Positions 1 to 12,364 of a DNA stretch of 64,000 nucleotides are shown piece by piece. The DNA comes from Girardinichthys multiradiatus (lineage: Eukaryota > Chordata > Actinopteri > Cyprinodontiformes > Goodeidae). The stretch is from NCBI RefSeq assembly GCF_021462225.1, contig NC_061805.1, positions 49,083,360 to 49,147,359 on the forward strand. Direction: 5' to 3'. The notes below the pieces were generated by a model. It did no database searches and was not told where the DNA came from. It saw nothing but the letters and a program-made list of their open reading frames with translations. Both the position numbers and the translations under genes were made by a program. The number at the start of each line of letters is the position of its first letter. The first letter of the stretch is position 1.

Positions 1-930
1 AAACGCTACAAAGAAACTGGCTCACATGAGGACCGCCCCAGGAAAGGAAGTCCAAGAGTCACCTCTGCTGCGGACAATAAGTTCATCCGAGTCACCAGCC
101 TCAGAAATCGCAGGTTAACAGCAGCTTAGATTAGATAACAGGTCAATGCCACACAGAGTTCTAGCAGCAGACACATCTCTAGAACAACTGTTAAGAGGAG
201 ACTGTGTGAATCAGGCCTTCATGGTAAAATAGCTGCTAGGAAACCACTGCTGAGGACAGGCAACAAGCAGAAGAGACTTGTTTGGGCTAAAGAACACAAG
301 GAATGGACATTAGACCAGTGGAAATCTGTGCTTTGGTCTGATGAGTCCAAGTTTGAGATCTTTGGTTCCAACCACCGTGTCTTTGTGCAGCGCAGAAGAG
401 GTGAACGGATGGACTCTACATGCCTGGTTCCCACCGTGAAGCATGGAGGAGGAAGTGTGATGGTGTGGGGGTGCTTCGCTGGTGACACTGTTGGGGATTT
501 ATTCAAAATTGAAGGCATACTGAACCAGCATGGCTACCACAGCATCTTGCAGCAGCATGCTATTCCATCCGGTTTGCGTTTAGTTGGACCATCATTTATT
601 TTTCAACAGGACAATGACCCCAAACACAACTCCAGGCTGTGTAAGGGCTATTTGACCAAGAAGGAGAGTGATGGGGTGCTGCGCCAAATGACCTGGCCTC
701 TGTAGTCACCGGACCTGAACCCAATCGAGATGGTTTGGGGTGAGCTGGACTGCAGAGTGAAGGCAAAAGGGCCAACAAGTCCTAAACATCTCTGGGAACT
801 CCTTCAAGACTGCTGGAAAACCATTTCAGGTGACGACCTCTTGAAGCTCATCAACAGAATGCCAAGAGTGTGCAGAGCAGTAATCAAAGCAGAAGGTGGC
901 TACTTTGAAGAACCAAGAATATACAGGCCA
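1..930 (+). pseudogene. Tc1/mariner transposase pseudogene, 5' truncated by window edge
   Basis: Reading frame 1 from base 1 gives a Tc1-like transposase. An HTH-linker part (RYKETGSHEDRPRKGSPR) is followed by KRLVWAKEH, then VLWSDESKFEIFG (first catalytic Asp), VKHGGGSVMVWGCF, FQQDNDPKHN (second Asp) and SPDLNPIEMVW (catalytic Glu). Three in-frame stops break it: TAG at 127-129, TAA at 136-138 and TAG at 703-705, the last just before SPDLNPIE. No frameshift is needed from base 1 to the C-terminus near 925, so decay is by point mutation. The 3' end runs straight into an (AT)n array and no TIR is visible. Confidence 0.88.
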
Positions 931-1455
<525 letters not shown>

Positions 1456-1508
1456 GAGTATATATATATATATATATACATACATATATATATATATATA
1501 CACATATA
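1456..1508. repeat. (AT)n/(ACAT)n microsatellite
   Basis: Short alternating AT tract with ACAT units, directly following the dispersed repeat at 1224-1455. Confidence 0.9.
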
Positions 1509-1739
1509 GTCTGGCACCCATAAAAATCATATTTTAAATCAGTTTGATCGCGGTTGTGCAGTCAAACTATTAACAGTCGGAAGTCGGAAGGAGTTTTAGA
1601 GTACAGAAACAGGGTTCTGTCAGCCAGAATATCACTGATGCGTTTCATGAACTGTGTCTAAGTGCAATCTCAGCCCACACTGCTTCCCAGACGATCCGCA
1701 ACCTGACAACAATGTATGATGCCCTCATGTCATCTTTTC

Positions 1740-1860
1740 AGTTGCCCTGTGGGTTCAATTCCAGCTTCCTCCTGCAACATGTCGATGTGCCCCTAGGCAA
1801 GGCACTTAACATCAAGTTGCATACCCCTCTAGTGTAAAGTGCTTTGAGTGGTCAGTTGTT
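1740..1860 (+). repeat. Dispersed repeat related to 18360-18560
   Basis: The segment reads GGTTCAATTCCAGC, then CTCCTGCAACATGTCGATGTG and GGCAAGGCACTTAAC, ending near AAAGTGCTTTGAGTGG. The reverse complement of 18430-18500 carries the same blocks in the same order, so these are two copies in opposite orientation. The wording resembles non-autonomous hAT-like fish repeats, but that label is an inference. Confidence 0.55.
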
Positions 1861-4800
1861 TACAGCTGACCAAAGTACAGACAAAATACATTTTCATTTA
1901 TTTCTCTTGAGGCATACCTAAAAACCTACCTAACCGTGAATAAAGTACTTAAGTACGAATAAAGTACTTAAGTATGAGGGAAACTAATTTTTGTGTAGTT
2001 TTACACCCTGCACCATTTAAACTACGGTAGGTATTCAGAAGCCAGATGAAGGCATTCAACTGTTTACTCCCTCTATTCCATCTGTTTAAGTCAGTGATGC
2101 ACAAATGTTTTGCAGTTGGGCCAAAATTTGCAGGTAGAAAGCTTTAAGGGTCCATACTTTTGCTCCCATTTAAAAAAGCAAAAATAATTTACATTCACGT
2201 ACCGGCTTCCATTCGCTACTTACTATATGAGATAAAAAATTGTTACTGAGATTCCTGTCTCAGACCAGGAGTCCAAGTCAAGCCTCAAGTCTTTTGGGCA
2301 CCAGTCTTAGTGGGGTCAGAAGTCTATTATTTTTCCAGCTTAAGTGTGATTAGAGACAAAGTCTCAAACTTGAGTTCCAATCTCTGCTGAAAGAGGGTGA
2401 TTTGTCACTTTCAGTTTCAGTTAGTTCCTGTCCCCGATGAAAGAGTTCAAGTATGTCAGGATCTTGATCACAAGATGGCATAAAATGGAATGAAAGCTCA
2501 ATAGATGGACTCGGAAAGCATCCTCAGTGATGTGGATAGCTCTGCCATGCTGAAGACAAAGCAAAACCAGAAGGTGAAGCTAATAGGTTTATACTTTTAT
2601 GTACAATCCAGTTGAAATGAGCTTGCACCACAGGGCAGACAGATGAGCTGGGGAAGAGGATGAGCAGGAGACCCAGTGGGTGCTGTGGATACCAGTTCAG
2701 AGCTTTGAACACATACTAAATTTGGATTTAGGTTTATTCCTTTCGTGCAAATGAAAGTTAAGTTTTTCCATTTTAGTAGGTTTGTAGTAAGAATAATTTT
2801 TTCTGCACAGCTCAGATTAAGGTTGCAGGATATCAGGAAAACATGCAATTAAGAGATTACTGTTGAATGTTGCGCTTGTGAAAACAATATGGAATGCAAG
2901 AACAATTAAAAACTTTGTATGGAAGTTTTGAACTGATCTGAACATCATCTGCAAAATATTAATGCGCCTCAAACACTTCTGTCACTGTCATGTTCTTTGG
3001 ATAAAAAACGGAATAGACGAAGATAAGGTCCATCCAATCTGGATAGTAGACAAGGCAAATTAAAGCAGGGGCTTTTCAAACAATGTGGGATGCAGTTTCC
3101 ACTTGATTTCACAGCGACCGTATTGAGAAAATAAAGCAGCAGACTGAGAGGACAGATTAATGTGACAATCGCAGTGCAAGACAGGAGGAGGAGAGGGAGG
3201 AGGAAAAAATGACAAGGAAAAATAAGACAGGGAGGACACTTATAGCAAGAGAGACTATGAGGGCGGGAAAGTGGGAAAGAGAAGTTGAACATGAGAAAAA
3301 TGAGATGCTACTTTAATCCTAACGGCCAATAAGAGTGTCAGCAGGCCTGAACATACTGTTCTAAGTATCTGCATCACTCTTCTCCTTCTCCAATCTACCA
3401 ACTCTTTTTGTCTTTTTCACCTGCTACTTTACAGCTTCATTTTATTCCAACATTCATCTTCTTTTCATCTGCCTCTCATCTGACTTTTAGACCTTAGATT
3501 TCACCCTATGGTCAGACGTTTTACTGAAGATGGGAGAGAACAGCGGAAGCTTGTGCAAAAAAACATACGAGAATCTGTGAAGCAGGAAAAAAGTGAGAAA
3601 ATGGGATATTTAGCACTGTATCACAATGACGGGTTTACTGGCTAATATGAACACCAGTAAAGTGTTTATTTCTCCACTCAGCTGTGGCTTTTGGCAATAA
3701 ACTAATTTCTTGGATGAATATAGTCTTTCCATCATGAAATATTTCCACAAACAAGTTATTTTCTGCATATTTACCAATGGAAACAAATGAGCACATTTAC
3801 ATAAAAAGCACCACTTATGTAGCTACAAGATCATTTTGTGTTTGCCTTGACAGTCGAGGGTAAACTAAAACTGATAGAGGACGGCTCTGACGCTTGCACT
3901 CCACAGAGTGCTCTTGTTTTTATCACAAGCATAATAAGCCTGAATCCCTGAGGTACAAAATTATAAAGACTGTAACAGATAAAAGCTGCATGGTTACAAG
4001 AAATGCAAGGCTTATTGATTGACACGGTAAAATTTGCACATGTAGCAAACAGAACACCAAACATGGTCCTTGTTTGCATGCTTGATTGTTTGCAGAAGTT
4101 TGACCTTCAACAAAGACTGGTCATCCTGCATTAGCATCTTGAAAAGAAGCTAATTTTCTAACTGAAGCCAACATCTGGGGAGTAGCTTAATCGTAAAATG
4201 CAGCTGCACCCTTCTGGAAATCCCTCCTACAGTCCACATTCAAATATTCAATAACAACACCCTTTATATGAGACAATAAAGCCTAAGAATGGATCAAATC
4301 AATTTAGCTCCTTCTAACTTTGTTGATGAAAGTATTGGTGAAATTGGTGAAGCCACATAACTGTGTGCTAGGCTAAAATTACAGTTAGTGACCATGATTA
4401 TTAAACTTCTCAGACTGGCTGCAGGGAGTCGAAATCAAAGTCAATCAGTCCTATTTCAGTGTAGGTGTTCAGACTCATTTTAATCAAAACTTTGAGACTT
4501 TCAGTAAAGACAATTAACAATTAAACCAAGGCACTGACAAGGAAAACAGGAAGCTAAATATATTGAGATGAAAAAACTACATGAAAAACAGGTGAGTGCA
4601 ATCAGCAGAAATCCAAACAGGTGCAGATCATGACATTTAGCCCTTCTGAGTCAAGGCTGGTTAGGTCCATCATCACCCTGGTTGCAGCTGTAGGTGTTCT
4701 GAGGTGTGGCTGTACCAGTTTCCAAATCTAAAAGTTTTCAAGTCTGAAAGTTTTGCACATTATTCTATTTAAAATAGCTCAAAAACTACAGCTATTTGAG

Positions 4801-7206
4801 TTCTGTCATCCGGATGGAGCTGGAAGAAGAGCTGCTGCTTTTCCACATCGAAAAGAGTCCGTTCAGGACTCTATTCTATACTTGGATTTTATTTAGAGAC
4901 AATAGAGTGCATGTCACATTTTTCAGATTTCATTGAATTTCCAACCAAGTACAATTTTTCTTCCACTGTGTTTTGGGTTAGCATATCAAATGAATCTCAA
5001 TAAAACAGGATGAGGTTTGTGGCAGTATTGTGACAACGTGTGAAAAGGTTCAAAGGTATATGGATACTGTTGCAAGGCACAGCATGGAAGTAGGTTATCA
5101 CTAGAATTTATATACCTGAACAGATGTTTTTTTGTTCATTTATAGAGGATGTGTGCCAGGAAGAAAGCTGCCAGCAGGGAGCTCATATTTACATCCTTTC
5201 CCATGGGATGTGAAGGCAGCATAACTCCTGTCCATTGCCCTCAGATGAGAACTGACCAATAGGAGAGCAGAATATTGACCTCTGGGCCTAAAGACAGCTC
5301 TTGATTAATAGACTTAGTGGAAGATTTATGATTCAAGCAGGAAAAAAGGCAAAGAAAGATAGGTTTAGAGCATATGTTATTTTTCCATTTTTAGCTACAA
5401 ACACACAAAAATCGTACTCAATGAAATACACAAACTAATGGAGGATTAGATTCCTTCCTCAATATGACAATGTAAAGCTAAGTGGATGAATCATGTTCAA
5501 TTAAATCTTTTGATCAAACTTGGATACGCGTTATGTCATATAAAGATAGGGATGAATAACAAAGTGCTAAAATAAGAATATGCACCCAGAGGTGGAGACC
5601 TCTAACTGTTGAGGTGAAGCTCAAGTGAATTATCTCTTCATCATGTCACCTAATAGTGGATGGGCTATAGTTGGCAGCATGTGAACATTTTGTCTTCTGG
5701 ATTGATGTGTTAGTAGCAGGGAAAATGTCCAAGCGTAAAGATTTAAGTGAATTTGAAAACTGCCAAATAGTGATGGTTAAATAACTGGGTGGTATAGATA
5801 AACTGTGGGGTGTTTTCTTTCTGCAGTGGTCAGTGTCTATCAAAGGTTGTCCAAGGAAGGAGTAGTGGTGAATAAGAGATGGGATCATGTCCAGCCATGC
5901 ATTCAGGTCCATATCTCTCCTTAATTAAGAGCATACATTTTTAAATAGGGAGTAGTTTTTCTTATTTTCACTCTCTTTTTCTCAGACCTCTGTCCTCACA
6001 CAGAAAGCATATTTGATATCAAGCAAGATTTTGCTTGATATCAAATATTCTTTGCTCTCCCTCAAAACTATGGTTTTGAATTCAGACTGAATTCTTGTCC
6101 TACAAATAAGTTCTCCTTCTTCTCAAACCTTCCTGCTTGGGTGAAACCTTCTCGCATGGGTCCATCCTGTCTGCTTGTGGATTCTTGTTCTCTGATAGAT
6201 CGAAGTGCTTACGCTGCCTTTTAACTGTTCCAGCAAATAGAATGACAGAGTTGCACTTGTTTTATTCAAAATTTACCCTAGACCATAGCAAACTGACTGG
6301 ATTTAATTATGCATTGTACAAATGACTACAGACTGCTCACATTTTGTAAGAGACCAAAAAAAAAAAAAGACAAACCTGCAATATGCACACCTTTTTACCT
6401 GAAAAATAGAAGTGTTTGGCCTGTTTTAGCTTTTTCACACCTTCCTGTGGGGGGTACTGTAGGCTCTCACCCTTGACCGAAGTCCCCCTGGCCCTGCTGT
6501 ACAGACAGCTTGCTAACCTGTCCACTGCAGTTAAGTTATAAAACATCTGTAAATATGGGTTCTTAAATGTTGCTAAAATAGTTTATGTGTAAAAGTTAAA
6601 TGACCATCTAACAGTCCATTTAAATGGGAGTATTGCCATATACAGATCATTTCATCGGTTTAAGATTTCTGTTAATTGAGTCATTAATATAGGTTAATCC
6701 ATATCTTTTTAGGGGCTTGGAGGTAAAATAAGAAATTCAGATGAAATGTGTGCTAGTCAGATCTCTATAACCAAGGCTCATTGATGTACATAGGTATTTT
6801 AGATGGGCCGTGGGTTCCGATCCAACAGAAAAACTACCTCAACTATAAGCTTGCTCTCTGTTATTAGCCTTTTCAAGCTTCTTGTTTTCATATTTACAGA
6901 ACTTTAAACAGAGGACATTTTATTTGTAAACTCTAAACGTTGGCTGGTGGTTAATTCATTTGAAACGTTCATGTTAATGCAAACAGCTTGGGTCTCGGTA
7001 GCTACAGTTTATGATATTGTAAAATCGTTCAGCACATGCAGCAGACTGTGGCTCTGCTGACATGCATGCTGTTCATCAATAGGCAGTGGTCTAAAGGGGA
7101 CAGAAGAAGATGCTTCATTTGACATGAGTGCCTGTCATCTTAAAACAACAACATGGCAGGTCAGAACAAGCACATTTGTGGACTTTTCTGATTATAAAAA
7201 TGGTAA
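1861..7206. other. Non-coding stretch, mostly unassigned
   Basis: I see no convincing exon or intact mobile element. Short open frames occur on both strands but lack domain signatures and splice support. It would be intronic if the next fras1 exon lies to the left. The one structured site is the hairpin at 6009-6048. A segment near 4400-4650 has LTR-like wording in antisense (GTGAGTGCAATCAGC) but no ends can be defined. Confidence 0.5.
6009..6048. repeat. Perfect 18-bp inverted repeat (hairpin) with 4-nt loop
   Basis: The left arm is ATATTTGATATCAAGCAA (6009-6026), the loop is GATT, and the right arm is its exact complement (6031-6048). No surrounding transposon ends were recognised. Confidence 0.95.
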
Positions 7207-7330
7207 CGATAGGTGTACCATCCATACATCCATAGTCTATATCCGCTTATCCTTGCAGGAGTGTCTGGGGACTGGATTGGGCCAGAGGTTGGGTACACAC
7301 TGGACAGGCCACCAGTCCATCACAGGTTAA
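7207..7330 (+). repeat. Teleost dispersed repeat fragment, same family as 1224-1455
   Basis: It shows ATCCGCTTATCCTTGCAGG, GAGGTTGGGTACACACTGG and CACCAGTCCATCACAGG, which are diverged versions of blocks at 1250-1350. It is truncated after the CAGG block. Confidence 0.6.
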
Positions 7331-7881
7331 GTGTAAGATTTTTTACGACTGTTGTTGTAAGGTGCTGGGGTTATTTTATATCTAGATTTGAGTTTGCAGG
7401 TGCCTCTTCGTGATTATTGGACCCGGAAGACAAACGAATGCAGATTGGTTATCTAAGAGGAGGTGACGTTAAAGATGAAACAGCAGCGGACAGCCCATCA
7501 TTCATCCTCCACAGCCTTACCTGTGAAGCGTCTGTACACACCTTAAATGTTTATGTGATGGAAAATAAGTCAAAATATAGTGTGGTTACAATGAACACAT
7601 TGGGTTTTTTGCATATGCAGTATTTTGTGTAAGGAGCACATTTTTAGACCATAAGGATCTGCTGTAACTTGTTGTTAGATGTGTGATAAATTCAGATTAA
7701 TGGTCAACTTCATCTTGAAATCATTCTTTCAGTCTTCAGTCAGAGTGTGAGGTGTCATGTTGCCAAAGAGTAAAGAGGAAAAAGGAAACAAGTTTAAAAT
7801 GAAAAAGAAATAGGTTCCTGATTCTTGTCCAGACCCAGACACACACACTGCAACTAGCATATTTGCAGAATAATACCGTAC

Positions 7882-8029
7882 CATGTTGACACTCGGGGCA
7901 GCATTGGCCTTCCTTTCTGACAGCCAGAGTTCCTGGTGGGCAACTGGGGCAGGAACGAAGATAACAAGTCACCTGGGCATTGTTGCATTCGCACTCACGG
8001 CAGCTGCCATCAGCCCAACGAGCCCGATT
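7882..8029 (-). CDS. fras1: fras1 exon: body of VWC domain 6
   Basis: The exon is 148 bp (49 codons plus one base, phase 0 to 1), acceptor TTTCAG, donor GTACGG. The peptide starts NRARWADGSCRECECNNAQ and ends RKEGQCCPECQH. It completes the last VWC domain before the furin-like cysteine-rich repeats expected in Fras1. RSCPSCPPGTLAV has the CPxCPxGTLA wording typical of FRAS1 VWC6. I see no following cysteine-rich exon between 7882 and 1, so the next exon should lie beyond the left edge. Confidence 0.92.
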
Positions 8030-9024
8030 CTGAAATAAGACAGAGGACATTATTAATTAGGCCTTGAACAAGTGAAAGAAAGCAGAGACCAAGCTGATTT
8101 TAATTTTTAATTCTGATAAATCTCAGTCGCATTCAAAAAAGAAGGCCATTACTGAATTATAATGAGTGTTATTTGAAAGAAGAGTGACACTCAGGACTTT
8201 CAGACATTCTGCAACCAGAATACGGGAACTGACGGGCTTACCTAGGACAGAGTGTCACTAGCAGGGAGAGTGTCAAACACGAAAAAGTAAAATGTCTTAA
8301 AAATTATAAAACCTTTTAAACTTCATCAACTTTATGCTAAAAAAACAGGACACGATACACTTTAAATCACAGAAACAAGTGAATATTTCTATGTCAGCTG
8401 CTGGCCTTTATGCACTGCTTTCATTTATTACTCACTTCTGTTTTTGAGCAGTACACAAGTATGACCCTGAATGAATAGGGGAATTAATTAAACTCATATA
8501 ATCTTTATTTGTATAAGTACACCAGCTGAGCTGCATAATTCAGAGCCACACAAACAGCTTGACTCAACACTGCCAGGTATTTCTATTCAGGTTCAGCTGT
8601 GCATCAAAATAAACATCAAACTCAAAGTTTCAATAAAGAGAAATCAGTTTGTAGCAATGCACAAGTAAAGGTTTATTTTCTACTCTCAACTGACATCTGA
8701 AAACCAAATCTAAAAAAAAACAAAAAATATCTGCTAAGGCAAGGAACGTTTGGTTGTATAGCAAGGTTCATAAATACTGTAATTTAAATTGCTTTACAGG
8801 AAAATAGTGGAAAGGAAGTAAAGAAAGTTATATTAAAAATAAGAATGCATATAAGACAATAATTGCAAACATTAGGCATCGCTAAAAAGGAAAATAAATG
8901 TCTTCTGTCTTGTATCTGGAAAAAATTTTCATCTATTCTAATGATATTATAGACACCAATAGTGATTCTACATAAGGTAAGGTAAGAGACGTTGTAGTTT
9001 TTCATAACCTAAGTTAAGCATATA
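8030..9024. other. fras1 intron sequence, no recognised element
   Basis: AT-rich intron immediately 5' (in gene orientation) of the VWC6 exon. No coding, RNA or mobile signatures were found. Confidence 0.5.
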
Positions 9025-9064
9025 TAGGGGTTGGACAATGAAGCTGAAACACCTGGTTTTAGAC
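9025..9064. mobile_element. Solo Tc1 terminal inverted repeat fragment (family of 9615-10880)
   Basis: Starting TAGGGGTTGGACAATGAAG, 40 bp match the end of the Tc1 copies at 9615 and 39600 almost exactly. The match stops at TTTTAGAC, precisely where an LTR begins. It is best read as the left end of a Tc1 copy into which the LTR element inserted. Confidence 0.75.
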
Positions 9065-9493
9065 TGTGATGGAAATTCTTGCAGTAAGCATTCCACAGTG
9101 TATGACCTTTAGGTTACCTCACTCCTCTGAACATCTGTGTTAGTGGAGGAAGCTGTAAAAGGCATTATCAGAAGTTTAATGGTTAAGGCCCATTTGTTAG
9201 GGTGATGCCTCGGGAAGAGCAGATGGTTGTTCCTAGGTAACTTTGTCACCTCTGAACCCGAGAAGGGTCTGGGGTCATAAAACACAGACTCTTTGAAGTT
9301 GAGATAACACTGTCATGTTCTGGTATAAATACTGTGTGTAAATGTTGATCGGGGCTCTGCTTCAACTGACTTGCTCGGTGACAGAGTCATTCAAACGCTG
9401 AATGCCTTTGAATAAAACTTATAAAGACAAAGTCCGGATTTTATCTTGTTATGAGTCAACTTCTACCCACTTTGATAAGAAAATTCCACAACA
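9065..9493 (+). mobile_element. LTR of a retroelement (5' LTR orientation +)
   Basis: The 429-bp unit begins TGTGATGGAAATT and ends AATTCCACAACA; the two ends are imperfect inverted repeats with TG...CA termini. It holds a TATA-like TATAAATACTG (about 9323) and an AATAAAA polyadenylation-type signal (about 9411). A primer-binding-site-like sequence follows at 9498. No second LTR copy is visible in the window. The superfamily (Gypsy or ERV-like) cannot be decided. Confidence 0.72.
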
Positions 9494-9497
9494 ATTT

Positions 9498-9614
9498 TAG
9501 CGTCACGAACAGGATCTAACGTGCCAGAGGAGACCGCATGACGGGGACACGGACGCCTGGCCAGCCTGGAGACGTTGTCCTCAGTCCACCTCCATTTTAC
9601 GGAGGGGAGTCCTA
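9498..9614 (+). mobile_element. Primer-binding site and interrupted leader/gag start of the LTR element
   Basis: TAGCGTCACGAACAGGAT, four bases after the LTR, looks like a tRNA-complementary primer-binding site with TGG changed to TAG. An ATG at 9538 opens a short proline-rich frame (PPPF motif), as in many gag starts. The frame is interrupted at 9615 by a Tc1 insertion. No further gag or pol sequence was found beyond the Tc1 copy, so the element is a remnant. Confidence 0.6.
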
Positions 9615-10880
9615 CAGGGGTTGGACAATGAAACTGAAACACCTGGTTTTCGACCACAATAATTTATTAGTATGGTGTAGGGCCTCCTTTTGTGGCCAAT
9701 ACAATGTCAATTCGTCTTGGGAATGACATATACAAGTCCTGCACAGTGGTCAGAGGGATTTTAAGCCATTCTTCTTGCAGGATAGTGGCCAGGTCACTAT
9801 GTGATACTGGTGGAGGAAAACGTTTCCTGACTCGCTCCTCCAAAACACCCCAAAGTGGCTCAATAATATTTAGATCTGGTGACTGTGCAGGCCATGGGAG
9901 ATGTTCAACTTCACTTTCATGTTCATCAAACCAATCTTTCACCAGTCTTGCTGTGTGTATTGGTGCATTGTCATCCTGATACACGGCACCGCCTTCAGGA
10001 TACAATGTTTGAACCATTGGATGTACATGGTCCTCAAGAATGGTTGGGTAGTCCTTGGCAGTGACGCGCCCATCTAGCACAAGTATTGGGTCAAGGGAAT
10101 GCCATGATATGGCAACCCAAACCATCACTGATCCACCCCCATGCTTCACTCTGGGCATGCAACAGTCTGGGTGGTACGCTTCTTTGGGGCTTCTCCACAC
10201 CGTAACTCTCTCGGATGTGGGGAAAACAGTAAAGGTGGACTCATCAGAGAACAATACATGTTTCACATTGTCCACAGCCCAAGATGCTCCTTGCACCATT
10301 GAAACCGACGTTTGGCATTGGCATGAGTGACCAAAGGTTTGGCTATAGCAGCCCGGCCGTGTATATTGACCCTGTGGAGCTCCCGACGGACAGTTCTGGT
10401 GGAAACAGGAGAGTTGAGGTGCACATTTAATTCTGCCGTGATTTGGGCAGCCGTGGTTTTATGTTTTTTGGATACAATCCGGGTTAGCACCAGAACATCC
10501 CTTTCAGACAGCTTCCTCTTGCGTCCACAGTTAATCCTGTTGGATGTGGTTCATCCTTCTTGGTGGTATGCTGACATTACCCTGGATACCGTGGCTCTTG
10601 ATACATCACAAAGACTTGCTGTCTTGGTCACAGATGCGCCTGCAAGACGTGCACCAACAATTTGTCCTCTTTTGAACTCTGGTATGTCATCCATAATGTT
10701 GTGTGCATTTCAATATTTTGAGCAAAACTGTGCTCTTACCCTGCTAATTGAACCTTCACACTCTGCTCTTACTGGTGCAATGTGCAATCAATGAAGACTG
10801 GCTACCAGGCTGGTCCAATTTAGCCATGAAACCTCCCACACTAAAATGACAGGTGTTTCAGTTTCATTGTCCAACCCATG
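9615..10880 (-). mobile_element. Tc1-family transposon, copy A (defective)
   Basis: The ends are CAGGGGTTGGACAATG... and ...CATTGTCCAACCCATG, flanked on both sides by the TA target duplication (9613-9614, 10881-10882). The length is 1266 bp. It encodes one broken transposase on the minus strand. The insertion site is inside the leader/gag start of an LTR element. A sister copy is at 39600-40845. Confidence 0.92.
9667..10694 (-). pseudogene. Tc1 transposase pseudogene (copy A)
   Basis: The frame starts MDDIPEFKRG at 10694. It has an HTH-type N-terminus, then VLFSDESTF (Asp 1), VKHGGGSVMVW, DDNAPIHTAR (Asp 2) and SPDLNIIEPLW (Glu), ending GGPTPY. It is broken by a TGA at 10551-10553, where copy B has an Arg codon. 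It also lacks 4 bp near 10286 relative to copy B, shifting the frame before the catalytic domain. Copy B has different lesions, so each copy decayed independently. Confidence 0.9.
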
Positions 10881-10882
10881 TA

Positions 10883-11059
10883 GATGATGAGTAAAAGTGG
10901 CCCAAGAACAGAGCCTTGGGGAACTCCAGATGAGGACACAAAGTACTTCTGGTCTGGAAAGTAAGACTTGAACCACTTCAGCAAAGTACAAGACTATCTC
11001 ACCCACTTTCTCTGAAAATATCACCACATCTGGCAAGTTGAAGAAGAGATGCATCTACA
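10883..11059. other. Unassigned segment between Tc1 copy A and an L2-like LINE
   Basis: It reads GAACAGAGCCTTGGGGAACTC, wording I associate with a fish dispersed repeat but cannot name. It does not continue the gag frame broken at 9614. Confidence 0.35.
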
Positions 11060-12364
11060 TTTATTGTACAAAATTCTGACATTTTTGACCATTTTAAATC
11101 TGGTTTCCGTAAGCATCACTCAGCGTAAACTGTCCTGATCAAAGTGTCAAGTGACATTATGATGTCTGCGGTTGCTGGGAAGTGCACTGTCTTGGTCTTG
11201 CTGGACCTCTCTTCGGCATTTGACACTGTTGCAGATTTGTTGTGTGGAGTGCCCCAGGGTTCCGTGTTGGGACATTTCTATTTTTGTTTTTCCCCTGGGT
11301 AATATTTTTCAGGAGTTTGCTGATGTCTCCTATCATGTTTTTGCAGATGATATCCAGCTCCATTGCTCCTTTAAGTCTTCAGAGATTCATAAATTGGACT
11401 CTTCAAAGAACTGACTTGTGAAAATTAAACAATGGAGGGGCCCTAACTCTCTGCAGTTAAACTCCGATAAGACTCAGGTGCTGGTGACTGCTCCTGACGA
11501 TGTCATTCCAGGAATCAACCAGTATTTGGGTGACTTGAGCTCATCTGCTAAATCAAGCCTAAGAAATCTGGGGATGAATTTGATTGAGGAATGTCACTTG
11601 AGCATCATTCAAAGCAGCTCACTAGGAACTGTTTTTTCCAGCTCAGGAATATTTCAAAACTTAGAAGATTTGTTTCCAAAGATGATTTAGAGTTTAACAT
11701 TCATGCTTTTGTGTCTTCTCGTTTAGGCTATTGTAACAGTCTTTTTTTCTTGTCTTAACAAAAAGGAGCTGTCTCATCTGAAGCAGATCCAAAATGCGGC
11801 AGCTTGTCTGCCGACCCGCACCAACAGAAGGGCTCATATTACCCCAAATTTATAATCTCTCCATTGGCTTCTTCACTTTAATTTTAAAATCCTGGTTCTG
11901 ACTTTTAAAGCTCTCCGTGGTCTGGCTCCCTTATACATTAGAGGCCTGTTGTGTCCGTTTATCCCTTCTCGAAGACTGAGGTCATTTGATCAGAATCTTC
12001 TCAAGGTCCCTCACACCCGTTTTAAGACTAGAGGTGATCACTCCTTCCAGGCCGTTGCGCCAAGGCTTTGGAATGATCTTCTGCTCTCGTTACGTTCTCT
12101 TGATTCTGTGGATGTTTTTAAGAGCAAACTAAAAACTTCTCTTTTTCGCAAAGCTTTTTAACAGCTCCAGTGTGTCGGCTGTTCTTTTGTGACTATTACA
12201 TTTAACTCTACCCCTGTAGTGATGGTTTTTATTACATTTAGTTTTTCCTCTGATGTTTCTACTGCTTTATCTTATTGTATAATTGTGCACTTTTGTAAAC
12301 CACTTGGTGACCCTCAATGTCTGTGAAAGGTGCTATATAAATAAACTTTTACTCACTTACTTAT
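11060..12364 (+). pseudogene. L2-like LINE reverse transcriptase relic, 5' truncated and internally deleted
   Basis: Translation gives pieces of a non-LTR reverse transcriptase: FKSGFRKHHSA, LVLLDLSSAFDTV, CGVPQGSVLG, YHVFADDIQLH (the F/YADD active-site box, here FADD), LNSDKTQVLV and the C-terminal APRLWNDLLLSLRSLDSVDVFKS. Between AFDTVA and DLLCGVPQGS roughly 50-60 residues usual for this family are missing, in frame, near 11232-11240. The 3' end GGTGCTATATAAATAAAC followed by a short ACTCACTTACTTAT tail is typical of L2-type elements. Several stops and shifts make it non-functional. Confidence 0.82.

Noticed and set aside
7736..8050. Extending the VWC6 exon to the full open frame, beginning at a methionine
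   Set aside because: The flanks beyond 7882 and 8029 are non-conserved, and good AG/GT sites sit at those positions; the methionine lies in the intron.
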